From positions 124,001 to 188,000 of the forward strand of contig CAVXNR010000009.1 in assembly GCA_963763095.1 (NCBI GenBank): a stretch of 64,000 bases of DNA, read 5' to 3'. Each line of letters starts with the position of its first letter. The stretch's first letter is position 1. Of the stretch, positions 55,983 to 64,000 are shown piece after piece. Source of the DNA: CAVUCH01 sp963763095. GTDB lineage: Bacteria > Acidobacteriota > Vicinamibacteria > Vicinamibacterales > JAENWD01. The notes under the pieces are model-generated. The model searched no databases, was not told where the DNA came from, and saw only the letters and a program-made list of their open reading frames with translations. The translations under genes were made by a program, and so were the position numbers.

Positions 55983-55991
55983 TGCTACAAG
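55983..55991 (+). promoter_or_regulatory. possible extended -10 promoter for the formimidoyltransferase gene
   Basis: TGCTACAAG (TG, then TACAAG) ends eight bases before the ATG at 55999, so transcription could start next to the start codon. AAGG (55989-55992) overlaps it and may instead be a ribosome-binding site. Confidence 0.3.
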
Positions 55992-55998
55992 GATGCGT

Positions 55999-56907
55999 AT
56001 GGCGATCATCGAGTGCGTTCCGAACGTGAGCGAAGGCAGACGCCCCGAGGTGGTGCGCGCAATCGTGGACGGGGTCGCGGCGACCCCGGGCGTTCACGTG
56101 CTCGACTGGTCGTCCGACGCATCACACAACCGTACCGTGATTACACTCGCTGGTGACGCTGGACCGCTGCAGGCAGCAGTCCTGACCCTGTTCGACTTGA
56201 GCCTGCAAGCGATCGACCTGCGACACCATCAGGGCGAGCATCCGCGCATGGGCGCAGTGGATGTGGTGCCGTTTGTCCCGATCGAGGGCGTCACGATGGC
56301 AGACTGCGCGCAGCTGGCGCGCGAGACCGGCGAAGCGGTGGCCTCGCGGTTCGGCGTGCCGGTGTTCCTGTATGAGGAGGCCGCTTCGGCAGCGTCACGA
56401 CGCAACCTCGAAGACATCCGGCGCGGCGAGTTCGAGGGCCTCGCGCTCAAGATGCGGCAGTCGGAGTGGCAGCCGGATTTCGGGCCTGCGGCTCCGCACC
56501 CCAGCGGCGGCGGCTCGGCAATCGGGGCCCGCATGCCGCTCATCGCATACAACATCAATCTGGCTACCGACCGGCTGGACGTCGCGCGGAAGATTGCCGC
56601 GGCGGTCCGGTTCAGCAGCGGCGGCCTGCGCTTCGTGAAGGCGATGGGGATTGCGCTCGAGGACCGCGGGATTGTGCAGGTCTCCATGAACCTGACAAAT
56701 TTCGAGAAGACCCCGATCCCGCGGGTGTTCGAGCTCGTCATGCGCGAGGCGGCGCGCTACGGGGTGCGTGTGCTCGAGAGCGAGATTGTGGGGCTCGTGC
56801 CGTCCGCGGCCCTGATGGCCGCGGCCCAGTGGTACCTGCAGCTCGACGCATTCACGGGCGACCAGGTGCTGGAGCACAGGCTGCGCACGGCCGGGCCGCA
56901 CGGGTAA
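55999..56907 (+). CDS. ftcD: glutamate formimidoyltransferase
   Basis: This enzyme transfers the formimino group from formiminoglutamate to tetrahydrofolate in histidine breakdown. The 302-residue product starts MAIIECVPNVSEG and has SSDASHNRTVITLAG, HQGEHPRMGAVDVVPFVP, VPVFLYEEAA, and AVRFSSGGLRFVKAMG. The cyclodeaminase domain of the bifunctional enzyme is absent. ATG 55999 is preferred to 55993. No other hut genes are nearby. Its 3' end is overlapped on the other strand by the NtrX-like reading frame. Confidence 0.9.
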   Translation: MAIIECVPNVSEGRRPEVVRAIVDGVAATPGVHVLDWSSDASHNRTVITLAGDAGPLQAAVLTLFDLSLQAIDLRHHQGEHPRMGAVDVVPFVPIEGVTMADCAQLARETGEAVASRFGVPVFLYEEAASAASRRNLEDIRRGEFEGLALKMRQSEWQPDFGPAAPHPSGGGSAIGARMPLIAYNINLATDRLDVARKIAAAVRFSSGGLRFVKAMGIALEDRGIVQVSMNLTNFEKTPIPRVFELVMREAARYGVRVLESEIVGLVPSAALMAAAQWYLQLDAFTGDQVLEHRLRTAGPHG

Positions 56908-58350
56908 GGCGGTCGCATCGCCGCGACCCCACGGATTGGTTTCAGGGCGGTTCGAACCGCTAGGTGGATCCTCATCGGTGTCACCGCGGCGCGTCGGGGC
57001 GAGACCGAAGGCGCGCATCTTGCGGTACAGGTTGCTGCGTTCGACGCCGAGCGCCTCGGCCGTCCGTGACATGTTGCCCTGCTGTGCCGCGAGCACCCGC
57101 AGGATGTACTGCTGCTCGAAGCGATCGCGCGCCGCGTGCAGGGGCAGCAGGTCGCCGCTGGTTGCGACCGGCACGTGAGGTGTGATCACGTCGCCGTTCA
57201 GGAACGCGACGTCGGCGTCCCCGATCGTTTCGCCGGGCACCATGATCATGAGCCGTTCGATCACATTGCGCAGCTCGCGCACGTTGCCCGGCCAGGGATA
57301 CCGCTGCAGCTCCATGACCGCCTCCGGGCTGAAGACCTTCGCCCGGCGTCCGTACTCGCGCGCGAAGCCCGACATGAAGTGATCCGCGAGGAGCGGGATG
57401 TCCGCCTGGCGCGCACGCAGAGGCGGAACGAAGATCGGGATCACGTTGAGGCGGAAGTACAGGTCCTCGCGGAACTGGCCGGCCTTGATCGCGCCCGGCA
57501 GATCCTTGTTGGTGGCAGCGACCACGCGCACGTCGACGCGGACCGACTGCGTGCTGCCGACCCGCTCCACCACCTGCTCCTGGAGCACGCGCAGCACCTT
57601 GGCCTGTGTCTTCAGGCTCATGTCCCCGATCTCGTCGAGAAAAATCGTCCCGTTGGCGGCCGCCTCGAATCGCCCCTGCCGGTCCGCCACCGCACCCGTG
57701 AAGGCGCCACGCACGTGCCCGAACAACTCGGACTCGATCAGCTCCTCGGGAATCGCCGCGCAGTTCACCTCGATGAACGGCCCGGTGCGTCTGCGGCTCA
57801 GGGTGTGGATGGTGCGGGCCACCAGCTCCTTTCCGGTGCCGTTCTCGCCGAAGATGAGCACGCGGCCGTTCGTTGGGGCAGCCATGGCCACCTGTTCGCG
57901 GAGAGCGGCCATCTCGCCGCTGTCGCCGACCATCGTCAGCCGTTGATCGACCCGCGCCCGCAGCGCCCGGTTCTCGGCTTCCAGGTGGCGCTGCCGCACG
58001 GCGTTGCGCACCACCAGCACGGTCTTCTCGAGGGACAGCGGCTTCTCGACGAAGTCGAACGCGCCCATCTTGATCGCGCGTACGGCCGACTCGATGTTGC
58101 CATGGCCCGAAATCATCACCACCTGCGCGTCGATCTGCCGCTCGCGCAGACGCTGCAGCGTGATCAGCCCATCGATGCCCGGCAGCCAGACGTCCAGCAC
58201 GATCACGTCGTAGCTGCCGCGCACCACGCGCTCGAGACAGGCCTCGCCGCTGTCGACCGCGTCAACGGTGTAGCCCTCGTCGCGCAGCACACCGCCGAGC
58301 GCCGAGCGCACCCCCGGCTCGTCGTCCACCACGAGGATCGTCGGCATCAT
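56395..58350 (-). CDS. NtrX-like sigma-54-dependent response regulator (3' end overruns ftcD)
   Basis: A REC-AAA+-Fis regulator that activates sigma-54 promoters and pairs with the adjacent NtrY-like kinase. ATG 58350 starts MMPTILVVDDEPGVRSALG; phospho-Asp is in VIVLDVWLPG and Lys in FVEKPL. The AAA+ domain has Walker A GENGTGKELVA, the sigma-54 contact RGAFTGA, FLDEIGDM and YPWPGNVRELRN. The Fis helix-turn-helix (NMSRTAEALGVERSNLYRKM) ends near 56990. The frame then runs about 590 bases on, of which 513 are antisense to ftcD, with no homology. The true stop is probably near 56985 and lost by a base error. Confidence 0.9.
   Translation of the reverse strand: MMPTILVVDDEPGVRSALGGVLRDEGYTVDAVDSGEACLERVVRGSYDVIVLDVWLPGIDGLITLQRLRERQIDAQVVMISGHGNIESAVRAIKMGAFDFVEKPLSLEKTVLVVRNAVRQRHLEAENRALRARVDQRLTMVGDSGEMAALREQVAMAAPTNGRVLIFGENGTGKELVARTIHTLSRRRTGPFIEVNCAAIPEELIESELFGHVRGAFTGAVADRQGRFEAAANGTIFLDEIGDMSLKTQAKVLRVLQEQVVERVGSTQSVRVDVRVVAATNKDLPGAIKAGQFREDLYFRLNVIPIFVPPLRARQADIPLLADHFMSGFAREYGRRAKVFSPEAVMELQRYPWPGNVRELRNVIERLMIMVPGETIGDADVAFLNGDVITPHVPVATSGDLLPLHAARDRFEQQYILRVLAAQQGNMSRTAEALGVERSNLYRKMRAFGLAPTRRGDTDEDPPSGSNRPETNPWGRGDATALPVRPGRAQPVLQHLVARECVELQVPLGRGHQGRGRHEPHNLALEHTHPVARRLAHDELEHPRDRGLLEICQVHGDLHNPAVLERNPHRLHEAQAAAAEPDRRGNLPRDVQPVGSQIDVVCDERHAGPDCRAAAAGVRSRRPEIRLPLRLPHLEREALELAAPDVFEVAS
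56947..56960. repeat. 14-base perfect palindrome between convergent genes
   Basis: GCGGTTCGAACCGC lies 40 bases after the formimidoyltransferase stop, inside the gap to the NtrX homology end. It could be part of a shared terminator or a protein site. Confidence 0.35.
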
Positions 58351-58423
58351 CAGTTCTGCCGCGGACGGTGCCAAGCTCCGCCTCCCGCCTTCCACACCGG
58401 CTGCCGCGCGGTCAAACCGCCGC

Positions 58424-60724
58424 TCAGCACGGCAGTTCAATCGTAAACCGTGCCCCCGTGGGCGTGTTCTCGCCCACCTCGATCGTGCCGCCGTGCTCGG
58501 CGACGATGCGGCGCACGATGGCGAGCCCCAGCCCGCTCCCCCGCTTCTTGGTGGAGTAATACGGCATGAAGAGCTTGTCCCGGTCCGCCGGCGGGATGCC
58601 CGGCCCGTTATCCGCGAGCACGAGCCGGGCGAGGTTGTTGGACGGATCGTGCTGTGTCTCGATCGTGATGGTGCCGCTGCGGCTGGTGGCCTCTATGGCG
58701 TTGTCGATCAGGTTCACCACCACGCGCTTGATCTGGTCGGGGTCGACGCGGACGGGCGGAAGCGCCGAATCGTACTGCCGGTCAATCCGCACGTGGCTGA
58801 AGAGGCCGTCGTAGAGCGTCAGCGTGTCGTCGAGCAGCGCATGGAGGTCCGCCGGGACCGCACGCGGCGCCGGCATCCGAGCGAACTGGGAGAACTCGTC
58901 GACAAGCCCCTTCAGCGAGTCGACCTCCGCCACGATCGTGCTCGTGCACTCCGCGACCAGCGCCTGCGTGGCCGGCGGAGCTGCACCGAAGTGGCGGCGC
59001 AGCCGCTCGGCCGAGAGCTGGATGGGCGTCAGCGGGTTCTTGATCTCGTGCGCGAGTCGCCGTGCCACCTCCCGCCACGCCGCCACCTTCTGCGATCGGA
59101 TGAGAGGCGTCACGTCGTCGAACACGAGGACGGCGCCCTCGTCCGCCCCCGAGTCGCCATGCAGGGCGCTCGCAACCGCGGCCAGGTGGACCTCGCGATC
59201 GTCGCGCATCATCGCGATCTCCTGCGCCGGCGGCTCGGTGCGGCCGCGCAGTACCCTGTGCAGCAGCTCGAGCAGAGGGGCGAGATCGGGCCGGGCGAGA
59301 ACGGCGTGCGCCGGGCGGCCTGTGGCGTAGGGATCGAGGCCGAGCAGGCGGGCGGCCGAGGCGTTGATCGTGGTGACCAGTCCGGCGGCGTCGACGGAAA
59401 TGACCCCGGTGGCAATTCGCTCGAGCACCGTTTCGATATACCGCCGCCGCCCTTCGACCTCGAGATGCTTGCGCTGCAGGTCGTACGTGGACTGTTCCAG
59501 CTTCTGGCGGCTTGCCGCGAGCTCGCCCGCCATGCTGTTGAACGCCTCGACGAGCGATCCGAACTCGTCGGCGGTTTCCGGCTCGAGCCGGCGATCCAGA
59601 TGACCGGCGCCGATCTCGCGCGCGGCCGCCGACAGCATCTGCACGGGCCGCGTGATCCGCTTGGCGAAGTACAGCCCGATCCACGTCGCACCCACCATGA
59701 TCATCAGGGTGAGCATCAGGAAGAACGAGAGGTACGCGCCGGTGAGCGGCTGCTTGAGGACGCGCAGCTGCATGTAGTCCTCGTAGGCCCGCGTCATGCG
59801 GCGCGAGCGCTCGGCCAGATCGCCCGAGAGCAGCCCGGTGGCGACCACCACGCCCACCGTCCGGCCGTCAGGCCCACGCACGGGCGCCGCCGCGCGCATC
59901 AGCTCGCCGCCCCCGGTCAGGGTTTCCAGAGCGCGCTGGTCGGCGCCGCCGGACGCCGCCCGTTCCGCAAGCCGGTCCGCCGCGGCGCGCGAGTACCCGG
60001 CCGGCAGGTTCGGCGAGGCCACGTCGATGATGGGCACCACCTGGAGGGCGCCCTCCGCCGCGCGCTGCACGCGATAGACCGCCACCATCTGCAGCCGTTC
60101 GAGCGTGACTTCCGGAGCGATGACGTCGCGCACGTGGGAGGGCGGCACGGCCGGGGCGGTCAGCTCGCCGGGCAGCATGCGCGCAATCCGCTGCGCGTGG
60201 TCGGTCACGAGGTTCTGGCGGTCGCGGTAATAGTCGCTGGCGATCCGGTTGGCGGACGACAGGACCTCGTCCATCGGCGCGTTGAACCAGCGGTCGGCGC
60301 TCGTGCGAATCACCTCGCTGCCGACGATGAGCACCAGAACCGACGGAATGAGCGTCATCCCGAGCAGCACCGCCACCAGCTTGGCGCGGAACCGGGCGAA
60401 CGGCAGCGCCCGCCGGCGCTCGACGATCAGCTTGATGATGTTGCGCGCGAGCACGAACACGAGCGCCGCGAGCATCGTGACGTCGGCAACCGAGAGCGCA
60501 TAGAGCACGACCTCGACCAGGAAGTCTGGGGAGTAGGTCGCCGAGCGGTTCGCAATTGTGAGCAGCGCGGCGAGAGCGCCGACGAGCAGCAGGATCCCGA
60601 TCAGGATCAGGCGCGAGTTGTCTCGGAACGGACGCCGGCGCGGTGCGGGAGCGACCGGTCGGGGCGCCGGCAGGTCCGGCAGTACGGGGGTCGGCGGTTC
60701 GCCGTCGCGAAGCCTCAGGGCCAT
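58424..60724 (-). CDS. NtrY-like sensor histidine kinase
   Basis: The 766-residue membrane kinase pairs with the NtrX-like regulator 73 bases downstream. Order: cytoplasmic Pro-rich N-terminus, about four membrane helices (LILIGILLLVGALAALLTI and following), a periplasmic region, HAMP (FAKRITRPVQMLSAAAREIGAG), PAS (YIETVLERIATGVISVDAAG), HisKA with ARRLAHEIKNPLTPIQLSA (His in AHEIKNP) and HATPase with VVVNLIDNAIEATSRSG, LADNGPGIP and GSGLGLAIV. NtrY-NtrX pairs regulate nitrogen and respiratory or envelope genes in other bacteria; the signal here is unknown. Confidence 0.92.
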   Translation of the reverse strand: MALRLRDGEPPTPVLPDLPAPRPVAPAPRRRPFRDNSRLILIGILLLVGALAALLTIANRSATYSPDFLVEVVLYALSVADVTMLAALVFVLARNIIKLIVERRRALPFARFRAKLVAVLLGMTLIPSVLVLIVGSEVIRTSADRWFNAPMDEVLSSANRIASDYYRDRQNLVTDHAQRIARMLPGELTAPAVPPSHVRDVIAPEVTLERLQMVAVYRVQRAAEGALQVVPIIDVASPNLPAGYSRAAADRLAERAASGGADQRALETLTGGGELMRAAAPVRGPDGRTVGVVVATGLLSGDLAERSRRMTRAYEDYMQLRVLKQPLTGAYLSFFLMLTLMIMVGATWIGLYFAKRITRPVQMLSAAAREIGAGHLDRRLEPETADEFGSLVEAFNSMAGELAASRQKLEQSTYDLQRKHLEVEGRRRYIETVLERIATGVISVDAAGLVTTINASAARLLGLDPYATGRPAHAVLARPDLAPLLELLHRVLRGRTEPPAQEIAMMRDDREVHLAAVASALHGDSGADEGAVLVFDDVTPLIRSQKVAAWREVARRLAHEIKNPLTPIQLSAERLRRHFGAAPPATQALVAECTSTIVAEVDSLKGLVDEFSQFARMPAPRAVPADLHALLDDTLTLYDGLFSHVRIDRQYDSALPPVRVDPDQIKRVVVNLIDNAIEATSRSGTITIETQHDPSNNLARLVLADNGPGIPPADRDKLFMPYYSTKKRGSGLGLAIVRRIVAEHGGTIEVGENTPTGARFTIELPC

Positions 60725-60800
60725 GACGAGTCACGCGGGCATCGGCACGCCGTCAGGCGGCCGGCAGACCGAACGGACATCCGCAGTCGGGAGCGACGTG

Positions 60801-61358
60801 TCAGGGAAGGAAGGTGAATCGCGCGTGCCCCCACGCGCCCGTGCGGTCCCACGGCAGCAGCGACCACGTGCTGCGCGGCCGCGCCCGGGCGCGCACGCGG
60901 ACGTAGTACTCGGCGTTCGGCTCCAGCTCGGTGGTGCGGAACAGCGGGACCCGATCGAACTTCGTCAGCCAGCGATCGACCTCGGCCTGGTTCTCGGTCA
61001 CGAGCGCGTCTTCGACGCGGCCGTCGATCAGGCGCGACAGCTGGTGGCGACGGGTGAGGTTGTCGAATTGGACCGTCGCAACCACGGTCGCGATCGCAAT
61101 CGTGCGGTCGACCCAGAGCGGAACCCCGCGGCGCAACTCGAAATCGTAGGCGAAGGAGGTCTGCAGGCCACTGCGGATGGTCTCGCGGAACTCCTCGGTC
61201 ACACCGCCCGCCAGCTCGAAGGAGACGTATACCTGTCCGTCACGCGGCAAGGGCATGACGCGGATCGATTCCGTGCCTGCCGGCGGCGCCGCCTGCGGCG
61301 CAGTGGCCAGCGACACGAGGCCGGCGAGCAACACGACGAGGGGTATGCGACGCATCAC
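60801..61358 (-). CDS. DUF4390-domain exported protein
   Basis: The 185-residue product has a signal peptide (RIPLVVLLAGLVSLATA, about 4-20) and a single beta-rich domain with QVYVSFELAGG, FAYDFELRRGVPLWVDR and a C-terminal ARPRSTWSLLPW. DUF4390 genes often sit next to NtrY-like kinases, and the periplasmic location suggests a sensing or envelope role; function is unproved. Its ATG overlaps the nrdR stop, so it is in the same operon as nrdR and the kinase. Confidence 0.82.
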   Translation of the reverse strand: MMRRIPLVVLLAGLVSLATAPQAAPPAGTESIRVMPLPRDGQVYVSFELAGGVTEEFRETIRSGLQTSFAYDFELRRGVPLWVDRTIAIATVVATVQFDNLTRRHQLSRLIDGRVEDALVTENQAEVDRWLTKFDRVPLFRTTELEPNAEYYVRVRARARPRSTWSLLPWDRTGAWGHARFTFLP

Positions 61359-61813
61359 TCCCTCGCGTTCAACAGGTCTTTCAGCTCGTTCATGAACTCG
61401 CCGATGTCACGAAAATGCCGGTACACGGAGGCGAACCGTACGTACGCCACTTTGTCGAGGTGCTTCAGCTCCTGCATCACGAACGCGCCGATGTCGGCGG
61501 TCGGGATCTCCTTCTCGGGCCGTTCCTGCAGCATCGACTCGACCCGGTCGGCCACGGCATCGATGGCCGCGACGCTGACCGGCCGCTTCTCGCACGCTTT
61601 CAGCAGTCCCGCCACGAGTTTCTGCCGCTCGAACCGCTCGCGCGTGCCGTCTTTCTTGATCACCATGTACGGGATCTCTTCGATCCGCTCGTAGCTGGTG
61701 AAGCGGCGGCCGCACTCGAGGCACTCGCGCCGGCGGCGGATGACTTCGCCTTCCTTGCTCTCCCGCGAATCGACCACCTTGTCGCCGAGGTGGGCGCAAT
61801 ACGGGCACTTCAC
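61355..61813 (-). CDS. nrdR: transcriptional repressor NrdR
   Basis: NrdR is the ATP/dATP-sensing repressor of ribonucleotide reductase genes. The 152-residue product has the N-terminal zinc ribbon (MKCPYCAHLGDKVVDSRES; CLECGRRFTSYE) and the ATP-cone (VIKKDGTRERFERQKLVAGL). No NrdR box was identified upstream of genes in this window, and no nrd genes are present. The start overlaps the upstream membrane protein gene by four bases. Confidence 0.96.
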   Translation of the reverse strand: MKCPYCAHLGDKVVDSRESKEGEVIRRRRECLECGRRFTSYERIEEIPYMVIKKDGTRERFERQKLVAGLLKACEKRPVSVAAIDAVADRVESMLQERPEKEIPTADIGAFVMQELKHLDKVAYVRFASVYRHFRDIGEFMNELKDLLNARE

Positions 61814-62839
61814 GCACGCTCCCCGGCGCCGTCGGCCCGCATCACCGTACTAACCCCGGCCAGGCTGATCCCCTCTCGAGCCAGCAGGACGAGCCCGACA
61901 ACCGCCACCGGCACGAAGGATACCGCATGTAGCACGATCGCTGCACCTACCGCGCGGTCATTAGGCGCCGCATAGAAGCCGGTTGCGGCCAGCCGATAGA
62001 AGTAGTGAAACCCTCCCACACCCGCTGGCGTCGGCACCGCCACCCCAACCACGAGCAGGGCCATCACGAGAAACGAGCCCATGAACGGAAAGTCAATGTG
62101 GAAGGCCTGTGACACGCACCAGATGCCTGTCGCGATCGAAAGCCACAGCGGGATCGACAGCAGCAGGGCGACGGCAAGCCGCCCCGGCTGCCGCACGATC
62201 GCCAGTCCGTTCGCGAACGTCCGAAGGAATCGTGTGCCGATCGCCGCCAGCCGCGCCGGCAGGACGCGCTCGAAGATTGCCTGGAGGGAGTTGAGCGTGG
62301 CCGGGTGCCCCGCCAGGAAAAGACATGACCGCCAGCGCGACGACGGACGCGAGGGCCGCCAGCCCGCCGCCAATCTTGAGGCGGCTGAAGGCCAGGGGAT
62401 CGCCACGCGCGAAGTCGGGCTCGGCAAGCAGCAGGAACAGGCCGAACAGCAGTAGCACCATCACGGTGTCGAGCACGCGCTCCAGGATGATCGTCGCAAA
62501 CGCCGCCGTGGCGCTGAGGCCCTCCTTGCGCGCGAGCAGCCACGGCCGCAACACCTCCCCGGCCCGGGCCGGCAGCACCGCGCTGGCGGCAAATCCGATG
62601 ACCGTCATCCGCAGGGCGTTCGCGAGGCCGACGCGGCCAATCGGGGAGAGCAGGTACTGCCATCGCACCGCGCGAAGGATGTAGGTCAAGGCGGTCAGCG
62701 CCACGGCCAGGAGCACGAGATCCATCCGGGCGCGCGTGACCTCCGCCCACACCCCGCGCAGGTTGGCGTTGCGCAGGAAAAGCGCCAGCAGGATTACTGC
62801 CAGTAGCGCAACGATCGCAGTCCTTACGTGTGCACGCAT
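61810..62839 (-). CDS. UPF0104 / lysylphosphatidylglycerol synthase-type membrane protein, one frameshift
   Basis: These multi-pass proteins resemble the flippase half of MprF. The assembled product (342 residues, ATG 62839) starts with IVALLAVILLALFLRNANL, then YILRAVRWQYLLSPIG, ALRMTVIGFAASAVLPARAGEVLRPWLLARKEG, and later, in the next frame, VALLLSIPLWLSIATGIW, VAVPTPAGVGGFHYFYRLA. About eight helices. The break near 62322 is one extra base. No aminoacyl-transferase domain. Substrate lipid unknown. Confidence 0.86.
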
Positions 62840-62973
62840 GAACGGGTGGGCGGATCCGTCTTCCCGGGCCGAACGGCCGCCGCGCCGGCGCGTCTCCGGT
62901 GCTTCGAGGAATCGGCCTACTATATGCGCCTTTCCGGGGTACGGGAAGCGTTCTCACGCATCCGGAGTGCATC

Positions 62974-62982
62974 TGCTAACAT
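62974..62982 (+). promoter_or_regulatory. possible extended -10 promoter for purC
   Basis: TGCTAACAT (TG, then TAACAT) lies 26 bases before the purC GTG; a start near 62989 would leave a 20-base leader containing GGAGG (62995-62999). It is a weak match. Confidence 0.3.
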
Positions 62983-63008
62983 GCGCCCTCTTGCGGAGGT
63001 CCTCGAGC

Positions 63009-63917
63009 GTGCCGCCCACCGTCCCCGTTCTGCACACCGACATCCCGGGCCTCGAGCGCTTCCGCACCGGCAAGGTGCGCGACGTGTACGCGGCCGGCGA
63101 CGAGCTCCTCATCGTCGCCACCGATCGCATCTCGGCGTTCGATTACGTGCTCGGATCCGGCATTCCGGATAAGGGGCGCATCCTCACGCAGCTGTCGGCG
63201 TTCTGGTTCGAGCATCTGCGCGACATCGTCCCGGACCACGTGATCACACTGGACCCCTCGCAGTATCCGGCGCCGGCTCGGGCCTCCGCCGACCTGTTGC
63301 GCGGGCGCAGCATGCTCGTGCGACGCACGATCCCCGTGCCAGTCGAATGCGTCGCACGTGGCTACCTGGCCGGGTCCGGCTGGAAGGAGTACACGCGGAC
63401 CGGTGCCCTGTGCGGCATCGCGTTGCCGCCCGGACTGCAGGAATCGGATCGGCTGCCGGAACCGATCTTCACGCCCGCCACCAAGGCGGAGTCGGGCCAC
63501 GACGAGAACATTTCTGCCGCCACCGCAGCGTCTCTGATCGGTGCTGACGCCGTATCGTTCCTCGAACGCGCCACGCTGAACCTTTACGCGCGGGCTTCCG
63601 CGCATGCCGAAGCGCGCGGCATCATCCTCGCCGACACCAAGTTCGAGTTCGGGTGGACCGGCCGACCCGGAGACAGCAATCTGATGTTGATCGACGAGGC
63701 CGTGACCCCCGACTCGTCGCGGTTCTGGCCGAAGGATGGCTATCGCCCCGGCGGCGCCCAGGCCAGTTACGACAAGCAGTTCGTGCGCGACTACCTGGAG
63801 GCGATTCGGTGGGACAAGCAGCCGCCCGTGCCGACGCTGCCCGACGACGTGGTGCAACACACGCGCGAGAAGTACCTGGAGGCTTTCCGGTTGCTGACGG
63901 GGCAGGATCTGCAGTGA
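63009..63917 (+). CDS. purC: phosphoribosylaminoimidazole-succinocarboxamide synthase
   Basis: PurC (SAICAR synthetase) acts in purine synthesis. From GTG 63009, nine bases after GGAGG, the 302-residue product has RTGKVRDVYAAGDELLIVATDRISAFD, PVPVECVARGYLAGSGWKEY, FTPATKAESGHDENIS, LADTKFEFGW, and LIDEAVTPDSSRFWP. The length fits the longer fungal-like SAICAR class. It diverges from the UPF0104 gene, and its stop overlaps the next GTG. Confidence 0.96.
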   Translation: MPPTVPVLHTDIPGLERFRTGKVRDVYAAGDELLIVATDRISAFDYVLGSGIPDKGRILTQLSAFWFEHLRDIVPDHVITLDPSQYPAPARASADLLRGRSMLVRRTIPVPVECVARGYLAGSGWKEYTRTGALCGIALPPGLQESDRLPEPIFTPATKAESGHDENISAATAASLIGADAVSFLERATLNLYARASAHAEARGIILADTKFEFGWTGRPGDSNLMLIDEAVTPDSSRFWPKDGYRPGGAQASYDKQFVRDYLEAIRWDKQPPVPTLPDDVVQHTREKYLEAFRLLTGQDLQ

Positions 63918-64000
63918 GTGCCCACGCCCTCCGCGACATCCTGGATCGGCTGGTGACCGAGATGATCAAGGGCGGGATCACCCTCGACGAAGGCCGGCAG
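63914..64000 (+). CDS. start of a small gene, Fis-type helix-turn-helix protein likely (partial)
   Basis: Twenty-nine codons from a GTG that overlaps the purC stop (GTGA). The sequence ALRDILDRLVTEMIKGGITL resembles the start of short Fis-family-like regulatory proteins found after purC in related genomes. It is too short for a firm call and runs off the window. Confidence 0.5.
   Translation, partial: MSAHALRDILDRLVTEMIKGGITLDEGRQ

Overview
The window is a high-GC bacterial chromosome segment. It is densely packed with short operons that often overlap by a few bases at ATGA or GTGA junctions. Gene content points to Acidobacteriota, probably the Vicinamibacteria lineage: a PadR regulator coupled to a large ADOP-type MacB permease, a TPR-secretin, a PEP-CTERM protein, an NtrY/NtrX pair beside a DUF4390 protein, and a peptidoglycan-recycling cluster. 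This placement is inference from family content; no marker was compared computationally.

Layout. 1-2466: rpsB (end), tsf, pyrH, frr. 2468-2530: a perfect 24-bp inverted repeat directly before a threonine synthase gene. 3703-5385: an IS110/IS1111-type insertion sequence with 13-bp subterminal inverted repeats and a long structured 3' non-coding end, lying between thrC and a convergent pfkA. 6730-6805: tRNA-Ala(CGC). 6806-14209: a loosely packed accessory stretch holding a possible HEPN-like protein, a DHFR-like/S51 peptidase pair, YceI, a glycosyltransferase-like protein, a small FGP-repeat protein, a PEP-CTERM protein and a GlsB-like membrane protein. 14332-20540: a degenerate PolX/PHP paralogue, a DUF2723 membrane protein, LolA and a TPR-secretin. 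20721-28142: MASE1 hybrid histidine kinase, MgtC, a DUF2306-like protein, PadR and an ADOP permease.

28169-35552 (minus strand) is a cell-wall cluster: nagZ, ldcA, mpl, pxpB, pxpC, murB, murA. These can recycle muropeptides (NagZ, LdcA, Mpl) and make UDP-MurNAc (MurA, MurB). The MurA carries Asp in place of the fosfomycin-target Cys. 35795-37776: canonical DNA polymerase X and a small protein. 37918-45865 (minus): ffh, rpsP, khpA, rimM, trmD, rplS, rnhB, a TPR protein, a small membrane protein, thiE and a RodZ-like protein. 46221-55902 (minus): a TPR protein, an RDD protein, pgpA, cinA, thpR, plsY, gpsA, ftsY, ribD, ribE, ribBA (riboflavin, phospholipid and protein-targeting genes). 55999-64000: glutamate formimidoyltransferase, NtrX-like regulator, NtrY-like kinase, DUF4390 protein, nrdR, an UPF0104-type flippase-like protein, purC and the start of a small gene.

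Many reading frames, including essential ones (ffh, ftsY, murB, ribE), are broken by single-base shifts, and almost every shift equals one extra base. I read these as sequence or assembly errors rather than gene decay. I give such genes as one feature spanning the whole locus, with the break positions stated.
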